From: Colias croceus
Lineage: Eukaryota; Arthropoda; Insecta; Lepidoptera; Pieridae
Direction: 5' to 3'
Assembly (NCBI RefSeq): GCF_905220415.1
Contig: NC_059562.1
Coordinates: forward strand, 885,501-949,500
Length of the DNA: 64,000 bases
Shown here: in pieces, positions 10,818 to 23,800 of the stretch
Position numbering within the stretch: the stretch's first letter is position 1
How the letters are laid out: each line of letters starts with the position of its first letter
Translations under genes and position numbers: made by a program
The notes under the pieces: generated by a model
Seen by the model: the letters and a program-made list of their open reading frames with translations, nothing else
Told to the model about the DNA's origin: nothing
The model's database searches: none

Positions 10818-11590
10818 TAGCGTTGAAGATGTACATGATTATGACTTAGACCTTACTGAGGAGCAGTTAAACAAATTAGAACGCCTTCAAAATTTTGCGA
10901 TAAGATTTATCTTTGGTCTTCGCAAGTTCGACCATATCTCTGACTTCCGCTCACAACTCAGATGGCTTCCTATCCGCCTTCGCCGGAATACGCATCTCCT
11001 GTCCCTCCTATACTCAATCCTTTTCGATCCCAGAACTCCTTCCTACTTAAAAAAGAGATTTATATTCATGGGCTCGTCTCATGAACGTAATTTGCGCTCC
11101 TCTAACAATCTCACGCTTTGTATGCCTGCTCACTTCTCCAAATTTTATGATTCATCTTTTACCGTGCAAGCCGTAAGATTGTGGAACTCCCTACCAACCG
11201 CAATAAAGCAAGCGCAAACTTTGAATAGTTTTAAAGCTGCAATTAAAAAATATTATTTGTCCTCATAGTCATTCTGTATCTGTTCTGTTTTACCTATTTC
11301 TCTACTTGAAATTTTTTATATCCTCTTCTGCACGTTTTTCTTTCTTTCTTATGTTATATGTAATTTTATACCTTACTTATATCTATTATATTTATTTGTA
11401 TTCACTCCTTGTATATGCACTATCTACCTTTTTCAATCTTTTCATTTTCCTATATCCCAAGGTTGCCTGGAAGAAATCGCTTTAAAGCGATAAGGCCGCC
11501 AATTTGTACGGTGAAGATTCATTTTGTTTATCGTTGTATTTTTATATCTGTGCATTGTACAATAAAGTGTTTTTTATTTATTTATTTTAT
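10818..11590 (+). mobile_element. 5'-truncated LINE: C-terminal RT tail, 3' UTR and TTTA tail
   Basis: About 150 residues are open and end at the TAG at 11266-11268. They match the C-terminal tail of CR1/jockey-type LINE proteins: LERLQNFAIRFIFG, LRWLPIRLRRN, VQAVRLWNSLPTAI and LNSFKAAIKKYY in order. A pyrimidine-rich 3' UTR follows, with ATCGCTTTAAAGCGATAAGG (a short perfect palindrome inside), then an AATAAA near 11561 and a (TTTA)n tail to ~11590. The reverse transcriptase core is missing. It is inserted in, or fused to, the start of a type D Helitron-like element, which supplies the first in-frame residues, so the apparent start codon is not a real one. Confidence 0.8.
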
Positions 11591-11702
11591 GATTATTATC
11601 CCTGATTGCTAGAGGCTACATAATTATTATAATGAACGACAGGCGAAGTAATTAAAATAAATACCTATACGTACTTACATGACCTACCTAGTATTTTTTC
11701 CA

Positions 11703-11892
11703 CTAGCTTACCGCCCGCGGCTTCTCCCGCTTTGTCTAAAACCTAATAAATTATGTACAAAAAACCTTCCTCTTGAATCACTCTATCTATTAAAAAAACC
11801 GCATCAAAATCCGTTGCGTGGTTTTAAAGATTTAAGCATACAAAGGGACATAGGGACAAAGAAACCGACTTTGTTTTATAACTGTGTAGTGA
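11703..11892 (-). mobile_element. Helitron-like element, type B
   Basis: This is a full-length reverse copy. CTAG lies at 11703-11706 and the minus-strand 5' end reads TCACTACACAGTTATAAAAC. It abuts the TIR element that starts at 11898. The open frame across it is non-coding. Confidence 0.7.
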
Positions 11893-11897
11893 TTATA

Positions 11898-12294
11898 CAG
11901 GCTGTCCCACTGTTGGTATACTAAGATCAAAGGAGGTTATAGTTTTGCATACGCTGAGTACGTAAAAATACTCATAAAATTCCAGACGCATTTTTTTTTC
12001 AAATAGATGAATTTTTAAAACTCTACGTGTACACCCATAACAAGCAACCCGCCCAACTTGGCCACCAGCACGTGAGCTATCGTTTAAGATTATGTTTTCA
12101 TAGACAAAATGCTCACATTAGAGAAGCGGTATATGCCGGTTGCGCGAAGCTAGAGAAGAAAACATGGATTTTCAGGAAAAATTTAGCAAAAAAATTTTTT
12201 ACGTAATTTTGTTGTTTATGTATTTTTTACGTGATCAGTGTATGCAAAACTACAAGTCCCTTTGCGCTTAGTATACCAATAGTGGGACACCTTG
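11898..12294. mobile_element. TA-flanked TIR element, Tc1/mariner-type MITE
   Basis: The left end CAGGCTGTCCCACTGTTGG and the right end (reverse complement CAAGGTGTCCCACTATTGG) start TIRs of about 55 bp. They run on through GTATACTAAG and TAGTTTTGCATAC with a few mismatches. Both ends are flanked by TA (11896-11897 and 12295-12296), the Tc1/mariner target duplication. The ~290-bp interior has no transposase frame, so it is non-autonomous. Confidence 0.75.
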
Positions 12295-12296
12295 TA

Positions 12297-13624
12297 TAGG
12301 TACTTACATTTTAACTTATCGTTTAAATCTCCCTTTAACTTACAACAATATGAAAAATTTTCAATGAATAGGAAAAATTCTAGCTCGAGCGTCGCCAAGC
12401 TTAGATTCTGTATTTTTTTAATAAATCATCTAGATTCTAGATAAATAATAATACAAAACCAAATATCTCTGTACGTTTCGAGATTTGCGTCCATAATAAC
12501 TTTTGCTTACAATATATTGCTCTTTTAAAATATCCAATTTTTATCACTGGCCGCGAAATTTCATCACGACGCCAACTTTACCCAAACCCGTGTTAATAAG
12601 CAAGTTTAAGTAGTCATTTTAGTTCACAAACTTTCCTTTTGTGTGTGAAAATCAGCAATTTACCTTATAATGGTTGTGTGCTATTTAAGTGGGAGTTTTT
12701 CGTAATCTTATTTAGATAAATAAGTACTGATCAAGGATCCCATTTTTGTGTATGTATACATATTTTGTATGTAAGTGAAATGTGAGTTACTGTTTTTACT
12801 CTACGAGTTACTCATTTGTGACTTAGGACTCTTATGAATTAGGTGTGAAAGGATAAAAAAAACAACAAAATTTTTTCATATTCTCGTTTAATATCTAGAA
12901 CTCATGAGGTAAAGAACACTAAGCTATTACCAATCGTATAATCTCAAACTGATATAATTCGTCATTCAGAATAATATTAAAAAATATCCAAATAATTTTT
13001 GTACGTCATTTTCAATATTGAAATGTCAAAACACTCCACTTACACTTTCGAATACTGTAATACGAAAAAAAATTAATTTAATTACAATTAATTTACGCTA
13101 AATTAAGTTAAATAATTGAGTATACACTTAAAGATAATAAAAAGTTTGTGAAAGACAAAAATAGAACGTAGAGCGTAAAATTAAATAACGTAACAAAATA
13201 ACAACCAATAAATTGCATGAGTACAATAAATAAAATAAAAAGATTTGTTTTTTTTTTTATAGAGATTCAAGCGATCAGAGTGATAAAATCCAAAAAATAC
13301 AACTGTTTAAACTGTATACGAATAAGATGATTATTTTAACTGATCGCGATTAAAAAGAAACATGTTTAAAAAAAGATTTCTATTAATCAAAATAGCTGAC
13401 AAATGTTCTAGAAGCAAACGCAATACTTAATTATATAGTAACTTCTGATGACTAAAAATATGGCACGGCCTTAACAAAAGAAATAAGAGAAGAATTAGGA
13501 ACAGAGAAGGACTTAAAAGTAAAAAAAAATACTGTTTTAAACTAGGTTTAGGAAGTGTTTGGTCTGAGTAGGCGCGAGGACCTCTAAGACTAAGGAATGG
13601 CCGGGATTCAGGAATGCAAAGGTG
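12297..13624. other. Intergenic AT-rich DNA downstream of castor
   Basis: I see no ORF or bounded repeat. Short A/T homopolymer runs are frequent. Confidence 0.45.
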
Positions 13625-14657
13625 TGAAATTTTAACTAATACTGATTTTATTACAGTTTTATTAACACTAAATGATTATGGCATTACTTGGCTAGGTACC
13701 TCATGGATCACAAATAGCACTCTTCACATTTTTATACATTTTATATACCAATAATAACAATTGCTAACATATTTTTTTTGTCATATATAATCTATTCTTA
13801 TTTACAAAGTTCATAAAATTGACCATTTTCTCTTTTAAATATGATTTTTTATATAATTTCCTTTTGTTTATAACTTGCGGTGGTTGTAAGTTCATTTTTT
13901 GTATTTTTTATATAACGGAAACAAAATACGAGTATTTCTTTTAAGCTACATTGTTTTGTAGTGTTTAAATGACTTTTTTTTTATTTTTTTGTAAAAAAAT
14001 CACAAAAAATGAAACTACAAAACACCAGATTCTACGTATTGTCACATTTCGAGGCACAAAATGGCGTTTCTAACCCAATAATTATTGCCTTCGTTACAAA
14101 TTTTAGGAGACCTAAATTAATAATACTATTCGTAAAAATGTCTTTTCTCGGGGTCGTAATAAATATAAATATTCTATAACTAACAACTACAATTGGTCAG
14201 GTTTTAGGAAATTTACAGATTCACTTTGACACCTTGATACTTTGTATAAAATGCGAATGTACAAAGTGATATTGTTACATTATATTTGAAATTCAATCGA
14301 AGTCTTATAGTTTTTGGCACATTGCCGTATTTTACAAAATCGTTCAGAAACTATTTTGCGACTAAGGCACAATTTCGAGGGACTACACGCGGTTTGGAGA
14401 ATTTTGTGATTTTTATATACACAGTATATGAATATTAACTAAATATCTATACTCAAACAGTGTTATAGTCACTATGTATACAGTAACATAGACATAGTTA
14501 AACATAAAACGTCCCTAAATTATTTTATATCCGGGACCTTTATCGTAAATAAAAAATCCGTTTCCACTGGGGTATACACAAATCTGACCCTAATGCACGC
14601 AGTATTCAAGGTATATTTTAGTGTAAAACTCAAAATAACACGTAGGGGTACAGTGGG
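13625..14657 (-). other. Probable castor 3' UTR
   Basis: This lies directly downstream of the castor stop codon. The first clear minus-strand AATAAA signals are at 13658-13663 and 13647-13652, so a 3' UTR of about 1 kb is proposed. The end is inferred; no downstream GU-rich element is obvious. On the sense strand the region is A-rich with AU-rich patches. Confidence 0.35.
13647..13663 (-). terminator. Candidate castor polyadenylation signals (two AATAAA)
   Basis: Two minus-strand AATAAA hexamers (13658-13663 and 13647-13652) lie about 1 kb past the stop codon. Position and sequence fit; cleavage here is not proven. Confidence 0.3.
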
Positions 14658-14815
14658 TCAGTTAATAGCACTAGTGGAGGGTCCAAGGTTCGCTTCCTGG
14701 TGTTTGTACTTGTGTGACGTCATCTGGGAGAGGCCAAGAACGGCGAAACCGCACTGGAGGCAGTGGTAGTGGGTTTGCTTCTTGCTGTGAATGCACTGCG
14801 GTTCGTAACCACAAC
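14658..14815 (-). CDS. cas: castor terminal coding exon 25 (residues 1544-1595), finger 12 and stop
   Basis: 158 nt from acceptor TTGTTTTCCAG to TGA at 14658-14660. It encodes finger 12 (CGYEPQC, THYHCLQCGF, LGLSQMTSHKYKHQE) and a short tail ending SAIN. The vertebrate last finger carries GMSQMDSHKRKHE at the same place. Confidence 0.93.
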
Positions 14816-17800
14816 CTGGAAAACAATTATTAAATGAGTCTTTGGGAATATTATATTATGGTCAAGACTGTTGCGTGCAAATTAAGAACTATGTGATAGA
14901 TATTTGTTAAATAAATAAACCTTAACTGACTTTAAATTCACATTTCCTGCACGTTTAGTCAGGCAGTCAGAAACTTTACTGTGACAAATTTTGTAAACTT
15001 TTTGACTACAGGTCTTTCAAGTTAAGTTATTGTTGAAAAACTACGTACCTACAGAAATTAATCTTGTATACCTTATTATTAATAAGAAAAAACTACAGCT
15101 TAGTAAATATATTATAAAGTACTAATAGTTTTTTTTTAAAGATACAGTAGCAATTTTTTTACTCTTTCAAAACTACATAATATTATTATCCACAAGTTAA
15201 TAACAACGTATCTATAATAAATAATGCCTCACCTTTACTCGGCGGAAACTTCTCGAAGCCAGCCGCTTGTATGGAATCCAGCTTCTGGTGCTGTCGTCTA
15301 TGTGCCACCACTTTATTGGTGTCGGTGCAAGTGAACTCGCACTTGAGGCAGTGGAAGTGTGATGCCTTGTTCTGGCCTGTACCTGGCAACGCCACGTGAT
15401 GGATTATTTGTTTAGAGTTAGGGAAGAGGAAAAATGTAAAAAAATAACATTTTTTTTGGCTAAGATAAGTTGTAACTGGATTGTGTATTAAAAGAGTACA
15501 AAAAATGTAAAGATAGGATGGTTTTGGTAAGATGTTATGTTTGATACAGCAAGCAAAACGGCAGTGTTTAACTTTTAATTTAAAACATTTTAGAACCTTT
15601 TAAAAGCGTTTCGGGAAATATTTCATTGAGCTACCATCGATTTAAACAAACATTAATTTGAAATATCTTAATTATTCTATTCTTTAATCAAAATGGACAA
15701 ATTAAAGCTTGAATATGATGCTATTAAAACAATAAATTACCGAAAGTCGAAGCATGCGGGCACTCCGGGCGCTGGCAGTACACGTTGGCGCGGTACTGCT
15801 GGAAGTCGCCGCCCATTAGCGTATCCAAACTGAAAAAAGCGAAAAATACATTAAGAATTATTTATTGAAAAAAAAAATATATATAAAATGTTGTCCTCAC
15901 TCATTTACAATAATATATTATGTACAGTGTGTATAAATTGAAAAATTATGCATTTGTTTACACACTTTTAAGCCGAAAAATGAAATTAAATTTAAAAATT
16001 GTTTAATCATTCTTTATTCACTCATAAGTTCATCTTTAACAGTAACAATTATTACGGGAATACATACTAATGATAATAATAACAAAATGATTCTTACCGT
16101 TCATGTCGAGCTGTGTGTTGGACGAATCTCGTCTTGTCGCAGAAGGAATAGCCACAGTCTTTCCGAGTGCAGTGGAAGTGGGTTTGATGTTCTCTGCAAG
16201 AAAAATATTTTATAAGTAATTGAGAAAGTGTTTGTAAAAAGTGTTTATTGAAGTAGCCTAAGCGAAATAAATATTTCAAAGTAGAAGATAAGGAAGTCGT
16301 TGTAAAACGCTTTTTTCTAGAAAAGCTGGATTGTTATAAATTCTATCATTGGACAAAAATTGCTTAAGGTGCCTAGTAGAGCAAAACGCGAGTTTGCTGC
16401 TAATTAATATGCTTTAAAGTATATGATTAACTGCAGTAAAAAATCTCAGATAAATATATGATATTCTTCAGGAGATAAACTAGTTCGATAGTGTGTTGAA
16501 AACACAATACAACTTATTTTACTCGATAGAAAAAAATCTCAAAGGTACCTCTAAAAAAATCTTTTGATGCTTAAAAACCATACTAAACTACATGCATTCA
16601 TTCTGTTTTTTCGGCAAATAATTCTACAAGCAACACACTAATATAATACTGTGTTATTTTTTTAGTCCAATCAATAGATTTCGTGTAAATCGCAAATTCT
16701 TATTCCCAAACAAAAAACGTACGCATGTGTGCGTGAACGCCTGTGTACCGACACTACCGGCCGAGGCCCGTTCGTAATGATTCGCGGATGGCGTCGGGCT
16801 GCAGCTGTAGCGCGGCGTGTATGTGTGAGTGGAATGAAATGCTTGCTCAGGGCAGCGCCTTAAGACATTACAACCACCAAAATATTTAAACAGATAGGGA
16901 AAGGTAAGGTTAGGTAAGATAGGGAAAGACAATTTTTTTATCTCAGTTTTTTCTGACTACTATGTCTATTATCCATACTAATATTATAAATGCGAAAGTA
17001 ACTCTGTCTGTCTGTCTGTTACTCAATCACGCCTAAACTACTGAACCAATTTGCATGAAATTTGGTAGGGAGATATTTTGATACCCGAGAAAGGACATAG
17101 GCTACCTTTTATTGCGAAATATGTACCACGGGCGAAGCCGGGGCGGACCGCTAGTCTTAAATAAATAACAATAAATACCTGTATCCACACTGTTGATAAG
17201 CGCAGTCTTCATTGAATCGGAACCGAAGGTAGCCTTCAGGTATCGGCTCATCTTTTAGCACGCGCATGTGAGGCCCACGGGTGCCTGTGTTTCGACGACT
17301 GAAATAGATAATAAAATATAATAGGTAATTTAATAGGTATAATACAATATGTAGGAATAGATATCAGTATAGATTATAGGAACGCAAAGAAAGAAAACTT
17401 TACAGACGATGTAAAAGGTAAGAAGATAAAATAAGTCGATTCCATTTTTGGAAAATATATATTTTGATATATTTATACTGGTATTATAATTAATCATATG
17501 CGTATTATAAATACAAATTCGTCTTGCATTGCTTTTAACGTGGGAACGGGCGAAATTGAAAATTTAAAGAAAATTGTAAGAGTATTCTAGAATTAATTAA
17601 GAATGTGAGCAAAAAAGTTAATAGGGATAAATTAATGGCCATGAAAATAAGTACACTTACGATTTAGCAATAAGCTCGGCTTCCTTATCCAGGCCTGGTG
17701 GTAGACCGTGAGACTGGAGAAGACTTTGCTCTAGAAGTAATTCCGGGGGATACATCATAGCTGGGTATAGCGGGAATGGAGAACCACTGGAAGAAAAATA

Positions 17801-20800
17801 TTAAATTTTAGATAAGGATAAATTCAAAAGACAATAAGAATAATGCAGAAGACACAAATTCATATTCAAATCTGATTAATAAAGAACTGTGGATCATTTT
17901 GTCCGTCGTATCGTTGTCATTTTGTATGTTGTATTGTTGTGTTTGATCCATTGTTAAATTCTAAAGTAAAAATAACTAAATAAAACATTCAGAATGATTA
18001 AATCACATTATCCGATTATAATTTCTATTTAATATTATTTACACTTTATGAAAAACAGATCTTGAAAGTAAATATAAATAATGAATCGAGTACAAAACAA
18101 ACCAAAAATTAACTAGTCCAGATATTATAATCAATTTCTAGAAAACCCAACTTACCCCTGCGAGAACAGTGCAACTTGAGCGAGCCCAGGCAGACCAGCC
18201 AGCGAGGCGGTGTACTGCTGCTGCATCTTCAGCTGCTCCTGCAGACTGCCCTTGCGACCACCTGATAGGTACTGTTGAAGTAACAGGCTTTGGACTGCTT
18301 GCACCTGGAGAAAAAGGTTTGGATTTGAAAAAATGGTCTATGATCGTAGATAACATTGTAAGAGAGATAAAAAATATTGGGAAATTTTGCATATTTTTAT
18401 TAGATGTAATGTTATTATAAAGGAATACTATATAATAATAGCTCAATTATTTAATGCAAAATTAACAATTTTATGCAAAGTTTCAGTTGTGCTTTTTGTA
18501 TAATTGAGCTAGAATAGCTAATAAACTGCTAATAATTTATAATGATCCATTTCAATAATTAATAACTTATTATGAATAACTTATTATTAATAACTTATTA
18601 TTCTTCCCTTAACCATTAAATTACATATTATAATAATTTATTCATTTACCTATTTAATATATTCAAATTTCAAATAGTTAACTTACTTGTTCAGCAGGAT
18701 TTGGTGGTCGTTGACTGGGGGATGGCGATGGTGCCGTGGAAGAAGTGGCAGTTGAGGGTAGAATCGAAATTTCTGGATATTCTCGTTCCAGAGTCTCCTG
18801 AAAGAAGGGAATATTAAATCTCCAAACAACTGTTTAGCGGAAAGCTTTAGAAAATCATAACTTCTCATTGTTGGCAACGCTTTTGATTTGATAAAAATGC
18901 AATACGACACAAGAACTTTCAGTGTGTAGTATAATTCCAAAAATGTATTGACTACTATAAATTTCAGAAACAAAGTTTGCAACGGTCTGAGATCCTTACC
19001 TTAGTAGCAGCCAATCCGACTGGTCCAGCATCAATAATATTGCTATGTTTCTTGACCATGTGGCTAAATAGCAACTTCAGGTCGACATACGCTTGGCCAC
19101 AATGTGGGCAGTGGTAATGTAGATTCATTTGACCAGCTGTCTTGTTCAATGGACAGGCCTGGTCGTGGCATGAAGGTGGGATTGTAGGACTAGGCTTTTC
19201 CAGTTTCTTCTGGTCGTATTCTGGTCGTTTTTCCTTTGATGGTGAAGCGTCGTAAATGCTCCTTGGTGATGAAGTATTGCTTCTGAGGTGGGAAGACGGA
19301 TAGAACGTTCCTGTCGCTTTTACTACTGGAATAAATGTAATTCGGAATAAGTTATATTGTATACGTATCTATCTATCTCGCAAAATTAACAGTTAAGTCT
19401 TGGTAGGGTTTAAATTGCAATAAAGTTTTATACATTTTTTATGTCAACTTATTTCATTTCGTGGCAATATGATTAATGAATATCAAATAAATATCAGAAA
19501 TATACATACCCGAAACGTTATCCTGCTCCTTTTCAAATTCACTCTTAATAACGAAATTGGTTGGATAGTCTCCATCCTTCGATCCAACACTATCAGCTGA
19601 TGCTCTTTCTTTAATCGAATAGTCTTTGGCCTCTTCGACTTGTTTTTCATCTTCACTCTTAATAGGAGTACCTCTTCCATGCTTATGAGTAGCTAATGCT
19701 GAGTATTGAGTCAAAATAGCTGGACAATTGTTTCCTTGAGCGCAATGGAAGTGGGATCTTAGCTGGTTCTTATAGCAACTCTTTCCACCACATTGCTCAA
19801 AGGTAGAGAAATAGTCGAATCCGTCTAACAGAGGGGATACGGAATGGGATTCCCTCATATGTGTCTCCATGATGATGTGGGTTTCAGCTGTGAAACTGCA
19901 GTTGAAGCAGTGCAAGTGTAGTCTGGTGTGACGTAAGTGGCAGTTCTGGTAGTATTGACTGCAGACGTCTGGAGCTGTAAACACCTCGAAGTGTTGGAAG
20001 CGAATGCGCTGAAATAAAAAGTCATGAGTTGTTTAACATCGCTAAGATAACCGTTAAATATTTTCGATAAGCAGAAAACGGGAAAGTATGTACTTATTAG
20101 ATTTAGGTAGCAACTAATTGTAAATTAAAAAATACTTACAGGAAACTCTTCTACGGTGGTAATAACTGGTGATTGAATAACTGGTGGTATTTGATTGCTC
20201 TTCGGCAGTTTGAAAGATGTGAAAATTGCTTGAGGTGTCACCTAAAATGTTAAATCAAAATGTAAATAAAGTAATACAAAATACTAATCCATTACAATTA
20301 TTTGACACTTTATAAGAACATGTTGATGATATTATTATAGAAAATGCTAACCGACCGGAAAATCACTTACATTATCAGTCCAAACTTCTACCACGCGATT
20401 CTTAGGCGGTCTTCCTCGCTTTCTACTAAACATCTCATCCAATGAACTCGAAGGATTTACTTGTTGCGGAACAATAGGGCTCGGTCCAAGGTTCAACTGT
20501 GCTTGCAAGTTTGGCGCTAACTGAGAGCCAAGATTTGGTGCCATTTGGGCCAACTGCGCCAAGTTTGGCGGAAGGTTTGGCAAACTTGGCACTTGGAGTT
20601 GAGCTGCTACATTTGGATGCAGTTGTGCTGAAAGCTGGGGAGTAAAGTTCGGAGCGAATCTCGCCGCTAAGTTCGGAGACATAGGGCTCAGAATTGCGTG
20701 CTGTCTGTGATGCTCTAAACGACGGAATGGCTGATCTTCTGATGATAAAATAACTGCACCGCAGTTTTCCTGTAAAGAAAAGTTTGATATTTAGTTTTCT

Positions 20801-23800
20801 AGCATTCAAATGAGAAATAAGAAATTTCAAAAATAATAGAAAAATTCACTCACGGGATTCGAACCCACGTCTTTCGTCTTAAGAGAAGTTACCATTTTTT
20901 TATTGATACATTTTATAAGAGAATTTCCAGATATTTCAAGTTCATTTCTCCATAAAAGCATACACATACACGAAGAAAATAAATCTATAGTACAAATTAC
21001 TACTTACCCAAGTACAATGATAATGAGTTATGTCCCTTATATGTTGGCACGCGGAGTTGGAACACGGGTTGTTTCTAGTGTATGTGACGAAGTAGGCTTC
21101 TGTCACTTGGTTCTGTTGCTCGTGCTCCAACACGTGCTTGACCATTGTGTTGTGGCAACTGTAAGAAAATAGAATTAGATTTAGTTAGTATACTCACCTG
21201 AGTACCTACTCAGGTTATCAGGCAATGTAAACTAAAGGATTAAGAATATTATATTAAAAGGTAATGAAAAATAATTACAAATAAATAAATATAGAAAGCA
21301 AGTCATTAAAGTAATTCATTATTAGTATGTATTTGAACAGTTAAATGAAAACGATGATAAATGCCATTTAACCTAAACTATAATAAAAAATAATAAAAAT
21401 CTTTATTTATCCATACCTTCAATTACACTGTGTATGCCACTCAATTTATATAAACACAATACTTAAAACTATGGACATTATCGTCTAAACTAGGCCGAGC
21501 CTGTATCTTAGACGATAATAAATTAAACTGCTCAAATATTTAAGATTATAATAATAATTATTATTTACCTATGGGCCATCTTGCATCCTTCAGCTAAGCA
21601 GTGATAGTGCTTGTTCAAAGCGCTGCATTTGCTGCATTTATCGTCAGCCTCTTTACTGCCGCTAAAGGTTTCTATGTACTTCCGTGATAATTCTTCTACT
21701 AATACTGGGTTCTGAAAAATAAAGATTTTTTTATTTAGAATCATGAAAATTATTGAAAAAAGGTTTTTGAAGTGAAAACTTCTTTAGCGGCGTTGGGTAT
21801 AAAATCTTAAACTCGCGTCAGGACACGTGGCCTGATCGAAAAAGCGTAAGACGGATTTTTTTTAGCCCTTATATTCCATGCGTAAGACGGATACCATTCT
21901 AAAATATCAAACATGCTGAACGTTAATAATCAAGTTTTCACTTCTGCGGGCACTCCCGGAGTGCAACCCGTCTTTTTTTTCCTGGATGCAGTTAATTCCT
22001 TCTATAATATACGCAGAAGTAAAATACTGTATATTTTTGGCAATAATTGAAACTGTACACCTAAGTATCTATTTTTTATTTCATAGCACAACAATAATTA
22101 ATCTTGTTACGCAATTCTAATACTTAATAAATACTTACATAAGGATGAGAATAGTCTCCATCCATTCCGGACATATCATCATCAATTTGTAGACTCGTAT
22201 TTGGAGAGTACATGCTGAGGTCTGCACCTTGCTGCATCAGAGCACTCTGAATTACCGACGTCGGCAGTCTGTGAATTATGTGTCTTATTAATATAGTGTT
22301 ATGTTACGAATTTGGATGACAAAATATTTGCCAAAGATTATCTTGATCTATTCGAGATTTAAGCAGAAAATAATTGGGTGAAAGTAAAAATGAACAAAAC
22401 ATCTAATTGATAATAATCATTATATAGAATTGTGTAAAAACGTTTTGAACCGAATTTCAAAACTTGATTTTTAGCCGTTTACTGGTTATTTAAAAACTGA
22501 TAATATTTATAAGTGACAGTGTATTCAGATGAACTAAGGTAATGTTAGATTATCATAATACGAATAAGTAAAAGTGTATATTATAATCGACATGGAATAT
22601 AAATGTAATAAATATCTTCATCTTAAGATAGAGCAGACAATAGTTCATAAAAAATGACATCTCAACATAAAGGAATCATAAACAGTAAAATATTGCTAGA
22701 AATCATACCCAAAGCTCATCTCTTGTTCCTTCCTCTCATGCTTTCTCTTATGCGTGAAGATCTGGCTGCTAGAGTGCAGCACGTAGTTACAATGCGGTCG
22801 GATGCAGTGGATGTGGTTGCAGGTGCGGCTGAAGCGGCACTCACGGTACGGGCAGGCTTCACTTTTCATATACTTCTTGAAGCCGTCCTTGGAAAGGGCC
22901 TCGTCTTTGATGTGGTAGGTCTTGTGCTTTTCTGTGTGGTGGATAATAATGGTAATAATGAGAAAGAGGTTGAAGTTAAAGTATTTATTTGAATTGATCT
23001 AGTTGATAATTATGCTCAAAGAACTGAAAGAAATTTTGTAAAAATTGTTTTAATTGTAAATGTGCTTATTATAATCATAGATAACGTATAGGCTAAATTA
23101 AAAATTTGAACGTTTATTTATTCAGAAGATTCAAATTGTCGAGTTTTCAAAAGAATTCAGTTGGAATTTAATAAGAAGATCCGGGAATGACAACTGGCAT
23201 AAGATCTATTAATAACTTCTCAACATTTAATTTAATATTATGCCCACTAAGTAGGGAACATAGAAAAACAAACATTCGATTTTGATATAAATACTTACCC
23301 ATATCAGCTTTATTCTTAAACGTATACGTGCAGCCAGGTCTTCTACAGTGGAAGTGTGTGGTCCGCTGGCCAGCAAAGATGCAATGAGGAGCAGCACAAC
23401 TCTCAGTGGCTCTGAACCTCTGGAAACCCTCCTGGAGGATCGCTGAGTCCTTTCTGTGGTAATTGGCGTGCATCTGCACGTCTGATGTTGATATGTATAC
23501 CTGGAAAGGTAAATTGTATAGGTATAATTTAAAATGGTATGCGTAAAGTACGTAGTTTATGTAAAAGACACAAAAGCAAAAAATAATCGTATGAGGATTT
23601 CTCTTCTTCGTTTTATCAAATTGCAATAGGAAATAAAATAACACTCAAGTGACTTTTTTTTTAATTATGCATACGCTTTGCTTATTATCTATATTTTGAA
23701 GAAAAAAATGGTGATTGCCGTGGATTTTGTCATTCACCTTATTAGTACCATGTCAGTATTTAGACGATATTATTGTAATTTTTTTACATTAAATATGATC

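Noticed and set aside
11679..11924. 81-residue open frame
   Set aside because: It lies over a reverse type B Helitron-like copy and the end of the neighbouring TIR element.
16654..16932. Cassette exon of castor from the 92-residue frame
   Set aside because: Using the visible acceptor and donor gives an outgoing phase that does not match coding exon 22.
18169..18420. Plus-strand open frame with Ala/Cys-rich peptide
   Set aside because: It is the antisense shadow of castor coding exon 19.
20435..20830. Minus-strand 131-residue frame overlapping exon 14
   Set aside because: It is a different frame from the castor reading frame, which is supported by finger 6 and the AT-hook.
22654..22992. Plus-strand 112-residue frame rich in Val/Ala
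   Set aside because: It is the antisense shadow of castor coding exon 10.
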